Source: Bacteroidota bacterium
GTDB lineage: Bacteria; Bacteroidota; Bacteroidia; UBA7662
Assembly (NCBI GenBank): GCA_005799025.1
Contig: SYHX01000012.1
Span: forward strand, 1-34,020
DNA length: 34,020 nt
Reading direction: 5' to 3'
Positions 9,701-17,395 of the stretch are shown here, piece by piece. The notes beneath the pieces are model-generated. The model saw nothing but the letters and a program-made list of their open reading frames with translations. It ran no database searches and was not told the DNA's origin. A program made the position numbers and the translations under genes. Positions within the stretch are counted from its first letter, which is position 1, and the number at the start of each line of letters is the position of its first letter.

Positions 9701-9770
9701 GGGTGTAAACCGCAGTGGCCACGGCAAAAACCAGCCATCCGAATACGTTGTTGATTTTCTGATAGTTCAT
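6768..9770 (-). CDS. DUF2723 polytopic membrane protein (TMEM260-like putative glycosyltransferase)
   Basis: The 1000-residue product has an N-terminal half with about 11-12 hydrophobic segments and a soluble C-terminal part ending in helical, TPR-like sequence. The first loop carries TSFWDCGEFISACYKL followed by HPPGAPFF, the hallmark of DUF2723; the acidic residue in this loop is placed like the catalytic acid of GT-C transferases. A conserved FTMGDNDTYPLWYAQ segment lies in the soluble part. Family members are common in Bacteroidota, and the eukaryotic relative TMEM260 is a protein O-mannosyltransferase, so a periplasmic or surface glycosylation role is plausible but not shown. I chose the ATG at 9770 over the TTG at 9779. 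It is first in the operon with rlmB and the carboxypeptidase. Confidence 0.9.
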   Translation of the reverse strand: MNYQKINNVFGWLVFAVATAVYTLTLEPTTSFWDCGEFISACYKLQIMHPPGAPFFMLTGRIFTLLAGSPENVAWSVNFLSGITSAFTILFLFWTITALGRKIMEKDGEQVSGPSMWLLMGSGMVGALAYTFSDSFWFSAVEGEVYAFSSFFTAVVFWAILKWERIADEPFADRWLILIAYLMGLSIGVHLLNLLAIPAICLVVYLRKYQPSVQGVIVSLLVSVGVLALVQYGIIPGLPWLASKFELMMVNNMGLPFGMGNWVFAILFVGGIGWGLWHTQQDRQLVVLNQILLGTAFIIIGYSSYSMIVIRSHSNPSINMNKPSDIFTLMSYINREQYGDRPLFTGPYFTAEVVDQKEGPMKYRKSQDNYVEAGRDIIPIYDSTHNTFLPRAYKRAGTQQRHIDFYKSWLDLRDSEKPRFSDNMNFLFSYQLGHMYMRYFLWNFVGRQNDIQGQGNDYEKGNWISGIDAVDESRVGPSAKLPAHRKGNRARNTYYALPLILGLLGLWFHFKKAKGDAWTVFLLFLLTGIAIVIYLNFEPLQPRERDYAYVGSFYAFAIWIGLGVMALYELFATRLAKGLAVSLSVLLTLGVPALMGAQNWDDHDRSGKYAARDIAVNYLESCPPNAILFTMGDNDTYPLWYAQEVEGIRSDVRVVNLSLLGTDWYIDHLRRSINQSEAIPLSIAQDKIVMGTRDYIPFFDRKMEGFYDLRQLVDFMGSDDNSAKLPTQSKTLINYLPTQNFALPVDFANALAQSAVTLADSVRTPAQITWTFARNGLMKNDLIIMDLLAQNNWKRPVCWTVSMGSEQYLGLEDYFRLEGLVYRLTPNKVPASQGLPSQVATDIMLKNMLEKFRWGRMKEEIYIDPETNRMTINLRSNCMRLVENLLQLGRNKDAIKIMDLCDREMPHSKITYLPYNYQLVEFYHRAGAPKKANRLAKQFFNTYESEAQYFGSLRGKQRAFYERDEQAAKAVMGEMVRLSRQFKQPKLADTFQKRLDAVGS

Positions 9771-9818
9771 TATAATCAATTATGGCCCGAAAATAGGCAT
9801 AAATACCTCAAATCGGGC

Positions 9819-9826
9819 TATATTTG
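9819..9826 (+). promoter_or_regulatory. Possible -7 box for tRNA-Gln
   Basis: TATATTTG matches the Bacteroidota -7 consensus TAnnTTTG and reads toward tRNA-Gln, 83 bp before it. A weaker match with one mismatch, GATTTTTG, lies closer at 9888-9895 and would place the start only a few bases before the tRNA. I cannot decide between them, and no clear -33 TTG is seen for either. Confidence 0.35.
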
Positions 9827-9909
9827 CCGCTCAGTTGAGTGCTGGGGCGCTATTTAAGGCGGTTTCGGTAATCGACAACAAGTCACCGATTTTTGTTATG
9901 CACTTTCTT

Positions 9910-9985
9910 TGGCCGATGGTGTAATTGGCAACACGTCTGATTTTGGTTCAGAAGAGTCTAGGTTCGAGACCTAGTCGGCCAACCA
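9910..9985 (+). tRNA. tRNA-Gln (anticodon UUG)
   Basis: A full cloverleaf can be folded. The acceptor stem pairs TGGCCGA (9910-9916) with TCGGCCA (9975-9981), giving the U1-A72 pair typical of tRNA-Gln. The anticodon stem pairs TCTGA (9936-9940) with TCAGA (9948-9952) around loop TTTTGGT, whose anticodon TTG (9943-9945) reads CAA/CAG. The T arm is CTAGG-TTCGAGA-CCTAG (9958-9974). The discriminator base is A9982 and CCA is encoded at 9983-9985. A terminator hairpin starts at or within the CCA end. Confidence 0.97.
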
Positions 9986-10024
9986 AACAAAAAGGGCTGC
10001 CCAGAGGCAGCCCTTTTTGTTTGG
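9983..10024. terminator. Bidirectional terminator between tRNA-Gln and ahcY
   Basis: A 19-bp perfect inverted repeat (CCAAACAAAAAGGGCTGCC, loop CAGA, then its complement) has a G+C-rich core flanked by A5 on the left and T5 on the right, so it can terminate transcription in both directions. It lies between the tRNA on the plus strand and the ahcY stop on the minus strand. The outermost pairs include the encoded CCA end of the tRNA. Confidence 0.92.
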
Positions 10025-10046
10025 AATCCAAGACTTGAATGCTATC

Positions 10047-11354
10047 CTAGTAACGGTACATCTCCGTTTTGAAAGGCCCATTGAGGCCAACGCCGATATA
10101 TTCAGCTTGCTCTTGGTTCAGCACCTCAAGTTCAGCGCCAACTTTGGACAAATGCAAGGCAGCCACTTTTTCGTCGAGGTGTTTGGGCAATACATAAACT
10201 TGGTTGGTGTACTGGCCTTCGTTTTTCCACAACTCAATTTGAGCCAAGGTTTGGTTGGTGAATGAATTGGACATCACGAAGCTAGGGTGGCCCATGGCGC
10301 ATCCTAGATTCACCAAACGGCCTTCGGCAAGAATGATAATTTCACGACCCTCAATTTCATAAACATCCACCTGTGGCTTGACCACATACTTGGTATGACC
10401 GAAGTTCTTGTTCAACCAGGCCATATCGATTTCGTTGTCAAAATGTCCGATGTTGCAAACGATAGTTTTGTCTTTCATACGACTGAAATGCTTCTCGCTC
10501 ACGATGTTACAATTCCCTGTGGCCGTGACGACGATATCCACTTGGTCGATGACCGAGTCGAGCCTTTTGACCATGTAGCCATCCATAGCGGCTTGCAAGG
10601 CGCAAATGGGATCGATTTCGGTCACAATAACTCTGGCACCCGATCCACGTAGACTTTCGGCGGTTCCTTTACCGACATCGCCGTAACCGCAAACCACCGC
10701 AACTTTGCCAGCCATCATGATATCTGTGGCGCGACGGATGGCGTCTACTGCGGATTCACGGCAACCGTATTTATTGTCAAATTTGGATTTGGTGACGGAG
10801 TCATTAACGTTGATTGCAGGAACGGGCAGGGTTCCTTTGCGCATGCGTTGGTACAAGCGAGCCACCCCGGTCGTGGTTTCTTCGGAGATTCCTTTGACCT
10901 CGGCGGCAATTTCGGGATAGCGATCGAGGACTACGTTGGTGAGGTCACCGCCATCGTCCAAAATCATGTTCAGGGGTTGCCCCCCCTCAAAAGCGTGAAG
11001 GGTTTGTTCGATGCACCATTCGTATTCTTCTTCGGTCATCCCTTTCCATGCATAGACCGGGATACCCGAAGCAGCAATTGCCGCAGCGGCGTGGTCTTGG
11101 GTCGAAAAGATATTGCAGGAGGACCAGCTCACCTCCGCGCCCAATGCCTTGAGGGTTTCGATTAGTACGGCAGTTTGGATGGTCATGTGAAGGCAACCGG
11201 CAATACGAGCGCCTTTGAGGGGTTGTTGTGGGCCGTATTCTTCACGAATAGCCATCAAACCAGGCATTTCGGCCTCGGCTAGGCGAATTTCCTTACGACC
11301 CCATTCGGCTAGCTTGATGTCTTTGACTTGGTAATTATTAAGTGCAGTTTCCAT
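10047..11354 (-). CDS. ahcY: Adenosylhomocysteinase (S-adenosyl-L-homocysteine hydrolase)
   Basis: This NAD-dependent cytosolic enzyme splits S-adenosylhomocysteine to adenosine and homocysteine, removing the product inhibitor of methyltransferases. The 435-residue sequence is full length. Visible signatures are [16 protein letters not shown] and [15 protein letters not shown] near the N-terminus, the substrate region [20 protein letters not shown], the NAD-binding [20 protein letters not shown], and the C-terminal [13 protein letters not shown] with a final KTEMYRY. The Lys-Tyr end is the usual C-terminal tail that reaches into the neighbouring subunit's NAD site. It is a single-gene unit with a -7 box about 30 bp upstream and a bidirectional terminator behind it. 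Confidence 0.98.
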   Translation of the reverse strand: METALNNYQVKDIKLAEWGRKEIRLAEAEMPGLMAIREEYGPQQPLKGARIAGCLHMTIQTAVLIETLKALGAEVSWSSCNIFSTQDHAAAAIAASGIPVYAWKGMTEEEYEWCIEQTLHAFEGGQPLNMILDDGGDLTNVVLDRYPEIAAEVKGISEETTTGVARLYQRMRKGTLPVPAINVNDSVTKSKFDNKYGCRESAVDAIRRATDIMMAGKVAVVCGYGDVGKGTAESLRGSGARVIVTEIDPICALQAAMDGYMVKRLDSVIDQVDIVVTATGNCNIVSEKHFSRMKDKTIVCNIGHFDNEIDMAWLNKNFGHTKYVVKPQVDVYEIEGREIIILAEGRLVNLGCAMGHPSFVMSNSFTNQTLAQIELWKNEGQYTNQVYVLPKHLDEKVAALHLSKVGAELEVLNQEQAEYIGVGLNGPFKTEMYRY

Positions 11355-11383
11355 TGAAGGTGAGATATTTAAGGTTTGGGGCG

Positions 11384-11391
11384 CAAATATA
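11384..11391 (-). promoter_or_regulatory. Predicted -7 promoter box of ahcY
   Basis: On the minus strand the sequence reads TATATTTG, an exact match to the Bacteroidota -7 consensus TAnnTTTG. It lies 29 bp upstream of the ahcY ATG, leaving a short leader of about 20 bases. No convincing -33 TTG is seen at the usual distance. Confidence 0.6.
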
Positions 11392-11415
11392 AGCGATGAC
11401 GGTGGATTCAGGGGT

Positions 11416-11423
11416 TAATTTTG
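11416..11423 (+). promoter_or_regulatory. Predicted -7 promoter box of the bacilliredoxin gene
   Basis: TAATTTTG matches TAnnTTTG and reads toward the bacilliredoxin gene, 67 bp before its ATG. Its distance from the ahcY box on the other strand is 24 bp, so the two promoters are back to back and may compete or share a regulator. No -33 box was recognised. Confidence 0.5.
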
Positions 11424-11490
11424 CAAAACCAAGGAATAACGGAATCGAATCCCTTGCATGGAATCCTTACCTAATTATTAAACAAAATTT

Positions 11491-11907
11491 ATGCCTTATC
11501 CTGAATTTATGGTGGCGCCCATGCGCCGTGAGTTAACTGACCTTGGCTTCGAAGAGCTCAAAACCCCCGAAGACGTTCAGTCTTTCGTGAGTCGCAAAGA
11601 TGAGCTTGCCCTTGTGGTTGTGAATTCTGTCTGCGGTTGTGCAGCTTCCAATGCGCGCCCTGGTGTTCGCAAAGCTTTAGAGCATCCCCAAGCTCCTGCC
11701 GCCAAGGTCACGGTCTTTGCTGGAATGGATACTGATGCTGTTGATGAAATGCGAACCCATTTCTTGCCTTACCCACCGTCGTCCCCTTGTATTGCCCTCT
11801 TCAAAGGGGGCCAGATGGTGCATCTCATCGAACGCAACGGGATCGAAGGCCAAAGCGCTGATCAGATCGCGGCTCATTTGTCAACTTTGTTCGAAGAGGT
11901 CGCTTAA
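11491..11907 (+). CDS. BrxA/BrxB family bacilliredoxin (YphP/YqiW)
   Basis: The 138-residue protein matches the small thioredoxin-fold YphP/YqiW family along its whole length. The active-site motif CGC lies at 48-50 within NSVCGCAASNARPG, and the cis-Pro region is YPPSSPCIALFKGGQMVH. These proteins remove bacillithiol from mixed disulfides on cytoplasmic proteins after oxidative stress in organisms that make that thiol. Bacillithiol synthesis genes are not in this window, so use of that thiol is an inference. The gene is monocistronic, diverges from ahcY, and its end faces the amidohydrolase gene 46 bp away with no clear terminator. Confidence 0.93.
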   Translation: MPYPEFMVAPMRRELTDLGFEELKTPEDVQSFVSRKDELALVVVNSVCGCAASNARPGVRKALEHPQAPAAKVTVFAGMDTDAVDEMRTHFLPYPPSSPCIALFKGGQMVHLIERNGIEGQSADQIAAHLSTLFEEVA

Positions 11908-11953
11908 GTCACCTCTAACCGCCTGGTTCCAACCATCCCTGCGTTGGATTGCC

Positions 11954-13294
11954 TTATTTGGCGGGGATTTCGTATTTCTCGCTGAATTTGCGGTACAAGG
12001 CCTTTTGCTTGTCGTCCAAATTGACCCGCCTACCGTCCACGAAGGCGTGGGTTGGGCGGTTACCCCTCATATCCATGGCGTCTCCCTCAGACAGGAAAAG
12101 GGTTGCGCTTTTGCCTTCTTCTATGCTTCCGTAGCGATCGTCAATACCCAGAATTTTGGCAGCATCCAAGGTCAGTGCTTGCAAGGCCCGCAGAGAGTCT
12201 AGGCCGAACCCGACGGCATGTCCGGCTTGATAAGGCAGGTTTCGTTGGTTCCAAGCTCCATCCATGCTGTAGCAGAAGCGCACCCCTGCTTTGGCAAGTT
12301 CAGCAGGAAGGGTGTATGCAGCATAAACCGGGTCGCCATCGCGGTTGGGTAAGCGATGAACCTTTCCTAACACCAAATCAATTTTTTCTTTGGCAAGCCA
12401 ATCTAGCAAGAGATCGGCTTCTTCTGCACCGACCAATATCGGCTTGAGGCCCCATGCCTTGAAGAATTCCACGGCAGCGATCATGCCTTTGGCTTCAGAG
12501 ACCCGAACAAAGACTTTGGTACCTCCGTTCCACAGCCCGGCAGCTGCAGCTAATTTGAGGTTCACCGGGCGGGCTTTGGCCTGGGTTGTGCTGGGGTTTG
12601 CACGTTGGTAATCGCGGGCTTCGTTCAGGTATTGGCGAAGTTGATCCAAAGTCTGCTGCCTGGATTTTTCTTGTTCTTCGATGGGGGGAGCTTGCTTGCC
12701 GGTTTGGTTGGTCATGGAAGGCCAATTGAAAAAGAGCCCATCCTGGGGCTTAACGCAAGCGTCTTCCCAATTCCAGGCATCAAGTTGCACTACGGCGGAG
12801 CGACCGGAAATCAGCCCTCCTTCCGGAGCGATTTGGGCGATCAGGACCCCGTGATTTCGGATGGTGGGCACAATTCTTGAGTCAGTATTATAGGCGATGA
12901 GCGCATGGACTTGGGGGTTAAGGCTTCCCGACTCGGTGTGATCACGGGTAGCGCGTACTGCTTCGATTTCGTATAAACCTAGTAGCGTATGGGGCGCAAT
13001 AAAGCCGGGATACAAATGCTGCCCAGCAGCGTTGATGATTTCTGAATTGCTTGCATCCAGCCGAATTTCGGACCCGTTACCCACGTAATGAATGCGCCCG
13101 TTACTGAACCCAACCCAACCGGTATACGGCGCCTTTATTCCATCATGAATAGTGGCCCCTGTAATCCAAATTGCTTTGGACTGGGCTTTGCCTGGAGAAG
13201 GATTGGATTGGGCTTGCAACTCTGTAACACCGATAACATGAATTGCCAAGAGGAGGGAAAAAGATAAGATTTTTTTGAATATTGAAATTTTCAT
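11954..13294 (-). CDS. Secreted amidohydrolase-like protein with degenerate metal site
   Basis: The start at 13294 gives 446 residues with a clean Sec signal peptide (MKISIFKK, hydrophobic core, cleavage near LQAQ); an ATG at 13315 would add seven residues. The sequence follows the amidohydrolase superfamily plan: an N-terminal beta sandwich (TGATIHDG, GWVGFSNGRIHYVG), a TIM-barrel and a C-terminal sandwich segment (YGSIEEGKSATLFL). The canonical PGxxDxHxH metal motif is replaced by YPGFIAPHTLLG (residues 95-106), keeping one His and losing the Asp and the second His; the later His ligands are also hard to find. Similar secreted proteins occur in Bacteroidota, annotated simply as amidohydrolases. 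Whether it is an active hydrolase is doubtful. It lies 45 bp behind tkt and could be co-transcribed with it. Confidence 0.85.
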   Translation of the reverse strand: MKISIFKKILSFSLLLAIHVIGVTELQAQSNPSPGKAQSKAIWITGATIHDGIKAPYTGWVGFSNGRIHYVGNGSEIRLDASNSEIINAAGQHLYPGFIAPHTLLGLYEIEAVRATRDHTESGSLNPQVHALIAYNTDSRIVPTIRNHGVLIAQIAPEGGLISGRSAVVQLDAWNWEDACVKPQDGLFFNWPSMTNQTGKQAPPIEEQEKSRQQTLDQLRQYLNEARDYQRANPSTTQAKARPVNLKLAAAAGLWNGGTKVFVRVSEAKGMIAAVEFFKAWGLKPILVGAEEADLLLDWLAKEKIDLVLGKVHRLPNRDGDPVYAAYTLPAELAKAGVRFCYSMDGAWNQRNLPYQAGHAVGFGLDSLRALQALTLDAAKILGIDDRYGSIEEGKSATLFLSEGDAMDMRGNRPTHAFVDGRRVNLDDKQKALYRKFSEKYEIPAK

Positions 13295-13339
13295 AACATC
13301 TTTTTTGAAATTCATTCAGCTTTTGAGTGGGCGTTAATT

Positions 13340-15358
13340 CTAGGCTTCAGGGTTCATCCAATGAAGAATGCGCTCCTTCACTTGCGTGGCCGTTAGACCG
13401 AAGTGTTCAGCTAAATCCGGGCCTGGGGCCGAGTAACCAAAGCAATCTACTCCGATGTTCAGGCCGTGTCTGCCGGTGAATTTGGACCACCCTGTGGTGA
13501 CTCCTGCCTCCACCGATACTCTGAGTGCATGATCCGGACCCATGATGCTGGCGTAATAGGCTTCATCTTGTAACTCAAGACATTCCCAACAGGGTAACGA
13601 GAAAACTAAGATTTCCCGTCGCTTACCCGCTTGTTCAGAGGCATGAATCGCTTGGGCTGCTTGAATTAAAATATGGACTTCGGAGCCGGAGGCATAACCG
13701 TAAAGCGGCGCCAGCCCTGAGGAGTCCGATGGGATGTGCCAAGCCAAATAAGCACCGCGCGATACCTTTTCGTCAAGCGTTTGGACGTCGGTATCGGTGC
13801 ATTCGAGGGTGGGAACATTTTGACGCGTTAGGGCCAGAACCACTGGTTGATGCGTTTGAGAAGCCCAAATCCGTAAGCAGGCTTGGGTTTCACGGGCATC
13901 GGCTGGCCGCATCACCCACAAATCCGGGATTAACCGCAACGACATCACGTGCTCGATTGATTGATGGGTTGGCCCATCCTCGCCCAGGAAAATGGAATCG
14001 TGGGTGAATACGTGTAGGACTGGAATTTTCTGGATAGCACTCATCCGTATGGCATTGCGCATGTAATCCGAAAAGGTCAAAAAAGTGGCACCGAATGCTT
14101 TGGCATCCGGCGAATACAAAGCAATTCCGTTCAAGATGGCGGCCATTGGGAATTCTCGAACTCCAAAAGCTAGGTTTCTGCCCCTGCGATGATTCGCCGT
14201 AAATTCACCTACCGTTTTGGCAAAGGCACCCGTATTGTTGGAGGGCTCTAGATCCGCCGAACCTCCGGTGAGACCTGGGACGGTACGACCCATTTGTTCT
14301 AAGGCCTGTCCAAAGGCAACCCTTGTGGCCAACATCTGTTGGTTGGTGTAGGTAGGCCAGTCATTGAATCCTAGCCGGGCTCCCTGCGCAGCTTGCAGGG
14401 TATTGTCAAAAAGGGATGCTTCAGCCTGCGAGTTGAAGGTGTTCAGAATACGATTGAAATACGGGTACAGCTCCTCAGCCACCGTAAAACTGGCTTGAGG
14501 GTTCAGGCCGAGAGCTTGTTTGGTCGCAGCAATTTCTTCCACAGGCAGGGGCTCGCCATGGGTTTTGGCCAGCCCTTCCATCGTGGCGGCTCCCTTGGCC
14601 ATGATACTTTGACCAATGATCATGAGGGGTTTGGTCCGGCCTTCTTCCAATGCGTGATCCATGGCGGATCGCAATTGGGCATGATCGTGTCCATCCACCT
14701 CGAGAACTTCCCAATGCATCGATTCAAAATGGGCCTTGAAGTCCAGGGAACTTACCCGGTCTACCGATCCTGAAATTTGAATATCGTTCTTATCGTAGTA
14801 CAAAATCAAATTGTGTAAGGCCCAATGTCCTGCTAGTTGGCAAGCGCCTAGGGCAACATCTTCCTGAAGGTCACCATCGCCGGCCAGCACCCAAACCTTG
14901 GGCAAACGCTGCATGATCCCCATTTCTTTGAGGGAATGGCGGGCCTGTTCTTGCAATGCCGCCACGGCCATCCCCACGGCCATCGCAACCCCTTGACCTA
15001 GAGGTCCGGTGGTGGCCTCCACCCCGGCGGTAAGATGACTTTCGGGGTGACCAGGGGTTAAGCTACCCAATTGACGAAACCGTTTGATTTCATCCATGGG
15101 CAACATACCTGCCATATGCAAAAGTGAATAGAGCAGCATGGATTCGTGCCCTGCGGATAACACAAAACGATCTCTTGAAGGCCATTTCGGATGGCTTGTT
15201 GCATAACACAAATATTCCATCCACAGCAAGGCCGCAAAATCACAGGAAGAAAACGCTCCTCCAGGATGTCCAGAATGAGCCGATCTGGTGGCATCCATGA
15301 CAAGACCTTTGAGGTGAGCAATAACAGAACGATCCAATTCTGGTTGGTGAAGCGCCAT
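13340..15358 (-). CDS. tkt: Transketolase
   Basis: Transketolase moves two-carbon ketol units between sugar phosphates in the non-oxidative pentose phosphate pathway, using thiamine diphosphate and a divalent metal. The 672-residue protein is full length. It shows the N-terminal SAHSGHPGG motif (about 26-34), TTGPLGQGVAMAVGMA, the ThDP motif opening with GDGDLQEDVALGACQLAG, and the pyrimidine domain (LTGGSADLEPSN, FGVREFPMAAILNGIALY, FTHDSIFLGEDGPTHQSIEH). A C-terminal transketolase domain follows (GWSKFTGRHGLNIGVDCFGYSAPG). It is transcribed behind prfA after a 76-bp gap, the largest in this minus-strand run, so it may have its own promoter, though I see no clear box. Confidence 0.97.
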   Translation of the reverse strand: MALHQPELDRSVIAHLKGLVMDATRSAHSGHPGGAFSSCDFAALLWMEYLCYATSHPKWPSRDRFVLSAGHESMLLYSLLHMAGMLPMDEIKRFRQLGSLTPGHPESHLTAGVEATTGPLGQGVAMAVGMAVAALQEQARHSLKEMGIMQRLPKVWVLAGDGDLQEDVALGACQLAGHWALHNLILYYDKNDIQISGSVDRVSSLDFKAHFESMHWEVLEVDGHDHAQLRSAMDHALEEGRTKPLMIIGQSIMAKGAATMEGLAKTHGEPLPVEEIAATKQALGLNPQASFTVAEELYPYFNRILNTFNSQAEASLFDNTLQAAQGARLGFNDWPTYTNQQMLATRVAFGQALEQMGRTVPGLTGGSADLEPSNNTGAFAKTVGEFTANHRRGRNLAFGVREFPMAAILNGIALYSPDAKAFGATFLTFSDYMRNAIRMSAIQKIPVLHVFTHDSIFLGEDGPTHQSIEHVMSLRLIPDLWVMRPADARETQACLRIWASQTHQPVVLALTRQNVPTLECTDTDVQTLDEKVSRGAYLAWHIPSDSSGLAPLYGYASGSEVHILIQAAQAIHASEQAGKRREILVFSLPCWECLELQDEAYYASIMGPDHALRVSVEAGVTTGWSKFTGRHGLNIGVDCFGYSAPGPDLAEHFGLTATQVKERILHWMNPEA

Positions 15359-15434
15359 GGGACTTTGGGAAAATTAGGGGTTGGAAACCTGGGACATAGG
15401 TTCGGATGGTTAGAAGCCTAAGGTAGCCTTGAAT

Positions 15435-16505
15435 TTAGGAATTAAGGCCAGCGAGTCGTTCGGTATTTTCGGCTATTTTGAGGGCATCAATCATATCCTG
15501 AATATCGCCGTCCATGAATTGATCCAGTGAATACACCGTCATTCCAATGCGATGGTCGGTAACGCGGCTTTGAGGGAAATTGTAGGTTCGGATTTTGGCA
15601 GATCGGTCGCCGGTGGACACCATCGACTTTCGTTTCCCAGCTTCTTCGGCATCGGCTTTCATTTTCTGAACTTCAAAGAGACGGGTTCTGAGCATCTCCA
15701 TGGCCCTCATTCGGTTCGCTAGCTGCGATCGCTCCACTTGGCAAGTCACAACAATCCCTGTGGGCTTGTGGGTGAGCATGACCTTGGTTTCGACTTTATT
15801 TACATTTTGTCCACCTGCACCCCCGGAACGAGCGGTTTGCAGTTCAATGTCTGCGGGGTTAATAACCACGTCAATCTCTTCTGCTTCGGGCATCACCGCA
15901 ACGGTGGCTGCCGAAGTGTGGACGCGACCTTGGGTTTCGGTCACGGGGATTCGTTGTACACGGTGTACCCCGGATTCAAACTTCAAGGTCCCATAAACTT
16001 CATCGCCGCTAACACGGTAAATGATTTCTTTGAATCCCCCCATCGTCCCATCGCTTGCATCTTGCAATTCCACTTTCCACCCATGGCCTTCGCAATAGCG
16101 TTGGTACATTCTGGCCAAATCGCCTGCAAAAATGCTGGCTTCATCACCGCCAGTCCCCGCACGGATTTCGAGGTAGACATCCTTGTGGTCCTCCGGGTCT
16201 TTGGGGATGAGAAGCCATTTGAGTTCCTCTTCGCAGCCGGGCAAGATGGATTCTGCCTCCGCTAATTCTTGTTTGCCCATTTCGGCCCATTCCGGATCCT
16301 GATTTTCCGAAAGGAATTCGCGACCTTGTTCAATACGCTTCAGGGTGTGCCGGTAACGGTTGGCAACGTCCATGATTTTCTGGAGCCGGCTATACTCTTT
16401 GTTGAGGGTGGCCATTTTGGAAGAATCAGCAAAGATGGCAGGGTCCTGCAACAACCTTTCCAATTCTGCAAATCGGGCCTCGAGAGGAGCAAGTTGATCG
16501 AGCAT
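15435..16505 (-). CDS. prfA: Peptide chain release factor 1
   Basis: RF1 recognises UAA and UAG in the ribosomal A site and triggers peptidyl-tRNA hydrolysis. The 356-residue protein has the tripeptide anticodon PVT at 187-189 ([15 protein letters not shown]), which marks RF1 rather than RF2 (SPF), and the catalytic GGQ at 231-233 ([15 protein letters not shown]). The acidic [16 protein letters not shown] segment is also typical. There is no internal frameshift, as expected for prfA. Its start is 5 bp after the lpxH stop, so the two are likely co-transcribed. Confidence 0.98.
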   Translation of the reverse strand: MLDQLAPLEARFAELERLLQDPAIFADSSKMATLNKEYSRLQKIMDVANRYRHTLKRIEQGREFLSENQDPEWAEMGKQELAEAESILPGCEEELKWLLIPKDPEDHKDVYLEIRAGTGGDEASIFAGDLARMYQRYCEGHGWKVELQDASDGTMGGFKEIIYRVSGDEVYGTLKFESGVHRVQRIPVTETQGRVHTSAATVAVMPEAEEIDVVINPADIELQTARSGGAGGQNVNKVETKVMLTHKPTGIVVTCQVERSQLANRMRAMEMLRTRLFEVQKMKADAEEAGKRKSMVSTGDRSAKIRTYNFPQSRVTDHRIGMTVYSLDQFMDGDIQDMIDALKIAENTERLAGLNS

Positions 16506-16510
16506 TTGGT

Positions 16511-17395
16511 TTACGAAGGATGATCGATTGGGGTTTGTTGAAATCTGCGTCCGTGGCCCGTGGGTTCATTCTGGGGGTAAGAGAGTAATTCAAGCTGACC
16601 ATTTTCGAAGCGCCCGTAGGTGAAATGTGTAATCCAATCCCCCAAATTCACATAAATCCCTCCTTGAGGCAAGGGGCAATGCACGGGCAAATGCCGATGA
16701 CCAAAGACCAGATAATCAAAGCGGGGCAGGCCGCAAAGTTGACGTCGTGTTTGTTGACGTAGGCAGTATTGATACAGCCATTCTTGGTTCGGATCAAAGG
16801 GTGTTATCCCTTCGGGATTCGCTGTGGCGTTGGATATTTGTGCGAGCCTGCTACCTCGAGAGAAATGCTGAGCTAACCCAAATGAAAGATCCGGATGAAG
16901 CCAAGCAAACATGCGTTGACACCACGAGGAATTGAAAATTCGACGTAGTCTTTTGTAACCGTGATCTCCCGGGCCTTTGCCATCACCGTGGGCCAACAAA
17001 AGGTGACGGCCCTCCCATTCCACTTCCAAAGTATCCCGATGAAGGATCACGCCAAGTTCAGATTCCAAATACCCAAAGGTCCACAAGTCATGGTTACCCG
17101 TAAAATAATGAACAGGAATACCACGATCGGATAAGCGCGCTAGGCATCCCTGAAGTCGTACAAAATGCTTGGGGATAGCATGCTTGAGTTCGAACCAGAA
17201 ATCAAAGACATCTCCTAACAAATAATACGCAGAGGCGCGGTCTGCCGTTTCTTCAAAAAACCGTAACAAAATTTGCTCTCTATCATGGGATGCCTTGACA
17301 TTGGGGCTGCCTAAATGAAAATCACTGAGGAGATAAATCACGGAACCTTCTGAGGTTAAAGGAGTTATGGCCATGACGTGTCTGAGGTCCTCCAT
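16511..17395 (-). CDS. lpxH: UDP-2,3-diacylglucosamine diphosphatase LpxH
   Basis: LpxH hydrolyses UDP-2,3-diacylglucosamine to lipid X and UMP at the inner membrane surface, the fourth step of lipid A synthesis. The 294-residue protein is a calcineurin-like metallophosphatase with all metal motifs: SDFHLG (Asp25, His27), GDVFDFW (Asp62), GNHD (100-103), LLAHGDG (His136) and FGHRHLPVH (about 231-239). The family-specific insert [14 protein letters not shown], which contributes to lipid binding, is present. Its ATG directly abuts the TGA of the LUD gene (TGAATG), consistent with coupling; an in-frame ATG at 17374 is a less likely start. A related family of generic phosphoesterases is the main alternative, but the [12 protein letters not shown] segment argues for LpxH. 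Confidence 0.88.
   Translation of the reverse strand: MEDLRHVMAITPLTSEGSVIYLLSDFHLGSPNVKASHDREQILLRFFEETADRASAYYLLGDVFDFWFELKHAIPKHFVRLQGCLARLSDRGIPVHYFTGNHDLWTFGYLESELGVILHRDTLEVEWEGRHLLLAHGDGKGPGDHGYKRLRRIFNSSWCQRMFAWLHPDLSFGLAQHFSRGSRLAQISNATANPEGITPFDPNQEWLYQYCLRQQTRRQLCGLPRFDYLVFGHRHLPVHCPLPQGGIYVNLGDWITHFTYGRFENGQLELLSYPQNEPTGHGRRFQQTPIDHPS

Noticed and set aside
11717-12202. A 161-codon frame spanning the bacilliredoxin end and the amidohydrolase end
   Set aside because: It joins two genes in the wrong frame or strand and carries no recognisable domain.
15359-15434. Possible hairpin or regulatory RNA between prfA and tkt
   Set aside because: Only short imperfect CCTA/TAGG repeats are visible; no stable stem followed by a T-run on the minus strand.
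15435-16505. RF2-type programmed frameshift
   Set aside because: The release factor carries PVT, not SPF, so it is RF1, and its frame is continuous.
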